The notes under the pieces: generated by a model | The model's input: only the letters and a program-made list of their open reading frames with translations | Databases searched by the model: none | What the model was told of the DNA's origin: nothing | Assembly (NCBI GenBank): GCA_023150475.1 | Contig: JAKLKU010000006.1 | Location: forward strand, 186,001-250,000 | Direction: 5' to 3' | Source: Planctomycetota bacterium | GTDB lineage: Bacteria > Planctomycetota > UBA1135 > GCA-002686595 | Length of the DNA: 64,000 nucleotides | Program-made: the position numbers and the translations under genes | In this document: one piece after another, positions 63,084 through 64,000 of the stretch | Numbering within the stretch: position 1 is the stretch's first letter | Layout: each line of letters starts with the position of its first letter

Positions 63084-64000
63084 ATGTCGCGACTCCTCCA
63101 TCTTCCGCTCTTCCTTGCGCTGTCGCTGCTCTCCGCGTGCGCGTCCGACGGCGAGAAACGCGTCGATCCGGAGAAGCAGCTCGAGCTCCACCGCGAACTC
63201 GCGCTGCGCTTCTACGACCTCGACGACATGTCGCGCGCCGAGGACCAGGCGATCAAGGGCCTCGAACTCGAACCCGACGACGTGCAGCTCAGGCTGCTGC
63301 TCGGTTGGGTGTGTCAGCGCCGAGGCACGTCGCGCGACATCTTCGCGGCGGAGAAGATCTTCCGCGAGCTCGAAGGCGCCGACGACTATCGCGCGGTGCT
63401 CGGCCTCGGCGTCGCGCTCGAACGCAAGGGCGTCTTGTACGACGAAGCTGCCGACGCGGTCGGCTCCGGCGAGCGCGTGACAGACGCGAAGGACCCGCAA
63501 CGGCGCGTCGCGGAGCTGCGCGAACTCGCGCGTGACGCCTGGACGGAATCGGAAGCTTGTTATCGGCGCGTCGTCGAGAAGAAGGACGGCGAAGCACAGG
63601 CGCTGAACGGTCTCGCGCGCGTGCTCGCGCTGCAACGCCGTTGGGACGAGAGTCTGCAGTGGAATCGCAAGCTGCTCGCGCAGTGCGAGGAAGAACTCCG
63701 CGTCTGGAGCGCGCAGCTCGAGCGGCCCGACCTCTCCGTCGAAGAGGAACGTCGCTTGCGGGATCTGCGTTCGGGCACCGAGAAGCTCGTGCTCGCCGTC
63801 ACCCAGGAAGCGGCGATCCTGTACCGCACGCTCGGCCGCCGCGACGAAGAACTCGCGGCGCTCGAGCAGGCGCTGCTCTACGCGCCCGACTTGCCGGAGA
63901 TCCACAGTCGCCGCGGCCAAGCGCTCGCGGAACTCGGCCGACCGACGGAGGCGATCGCGAGCCTCGAGAACTTCCTCAAGCTCTCGACGCTCGAGTTCGA
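63084..64000 (+). CDS. TPR lipoprotein (partial, runs off right edge)
   Basis: At least 305 residues up to the window end. A lipoprotein signal with lipobox LLSAC (Cys19) is followed by TPR-like helix pairs (AEDQAIKGLELEPDDVQLR; EAQALNGLARVLALQRRWDE; AALEQALLYAPDLPEIHSRR). It probably works in the periplasm as a binding scaffold. The N-terminus and frame are clear to base 64000. The downstream end is not in view. Confidence 0.85.
   Translation, partial: MSRLLHLPLFLALSLLSACASDGEKRVDPEKQLELHRELALRFYDLDDMSRAEDQAIKGLELEPDDVQLRLLLGWVCQRRGTSRDIFAAEKIFRELEGADDYRAVLGLGVALERKGVLYDEAADAVGSGERVTDAKDPQRRVAELRELARDAWTESEACYRRVVEKKDGEAQALNGLARVLALQRRWDESLQWNRKLLAQCEEELRVWSAQLERPDLSVEEERRLRDLRSGTEKLVLAVTQEAAILYRTLGRRDEELAALEQALLYAPDLPEIHSRRGQALAELGRPTEAIASLENFLKLSTLEF

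Overview
The window is a 64 kb stretch of a very GC-rich bacterial chromosome. Genes are tightly packed, often overlap by 1 to 4 bases (ATGA, GTGA, TGATG), and frequently use GTG or TTG starts. Undecaprenyl-diphosphate recycling, a PGRP-type amidase, many lipoproteins and signal peptides, a DUF5658 protein and abundant TPR proteins suggest a Gram-negative organism. A high-GC planctomycete or relative fits best, but that placement is inference. No prophage, insertion sequence or CRISPR array was seen.

Left part (1-15.7 kb) is mixed housekeeping and envelope genes: a moaC fragment at the edge, an S41 processing protease, an AI-2E family transporter behind a Minf_1886-like gene, holB and tmk, a large TPR/metallopeptidase protein divergent from a lipoprotein amidase, gmd, uppP, alanine dehydrogenase, tRNA-Val(GAC) and an HtrA-like protease.

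The centre (15.8-42.5 kb) is a surface-polysaccharide locus in two converging halves. On the plus strand are a SxtJ-like membrane peptide, a carbamoyltransferase, an SGNH hydrolase whose C-terminus looks like a fused DUF5989 (SxtK-like) domain, and then a run of 34-44 residue single-helix membrane peptides. Three of these repeat the DUF5989 ending (Tyr-x-x-Phe at the very C-terminus). On the minus strand a polyprenyl-phosphate sugar-1-phosphate transferase heads a long, mostly overlapping series of eight GT4 and one GT2 glycosyltransferases, with a DUF5658 protein, an alpha/alpha-toroid-like protein and a sulfatase-fold enzyme lacking the usual Cys. A separately promoted group of radical SAM enzyme, GNAT protein and polysaccharide deacetylase follows. 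Together these would build, modify (carbamoyl, acyl, deacetyl) and perhaps export a lipid-linked glycan. The peptide run is the least described part.

Right part (40.6-64 kb): a nucleosidase and an SDR epimerase, a truncated acetyl-CoA-synthetase-like protein, a second radical SAM enzyme, pheST, the infC-rpmI-rplT operon, aspS, and a complete F-type ATP synthase operon led by two small membrane proteins and a recognisable promoter. Divergent from it are ndk, an NFACT/RqcH-like gene and a TPR lipoprotein that runs off the right edge.
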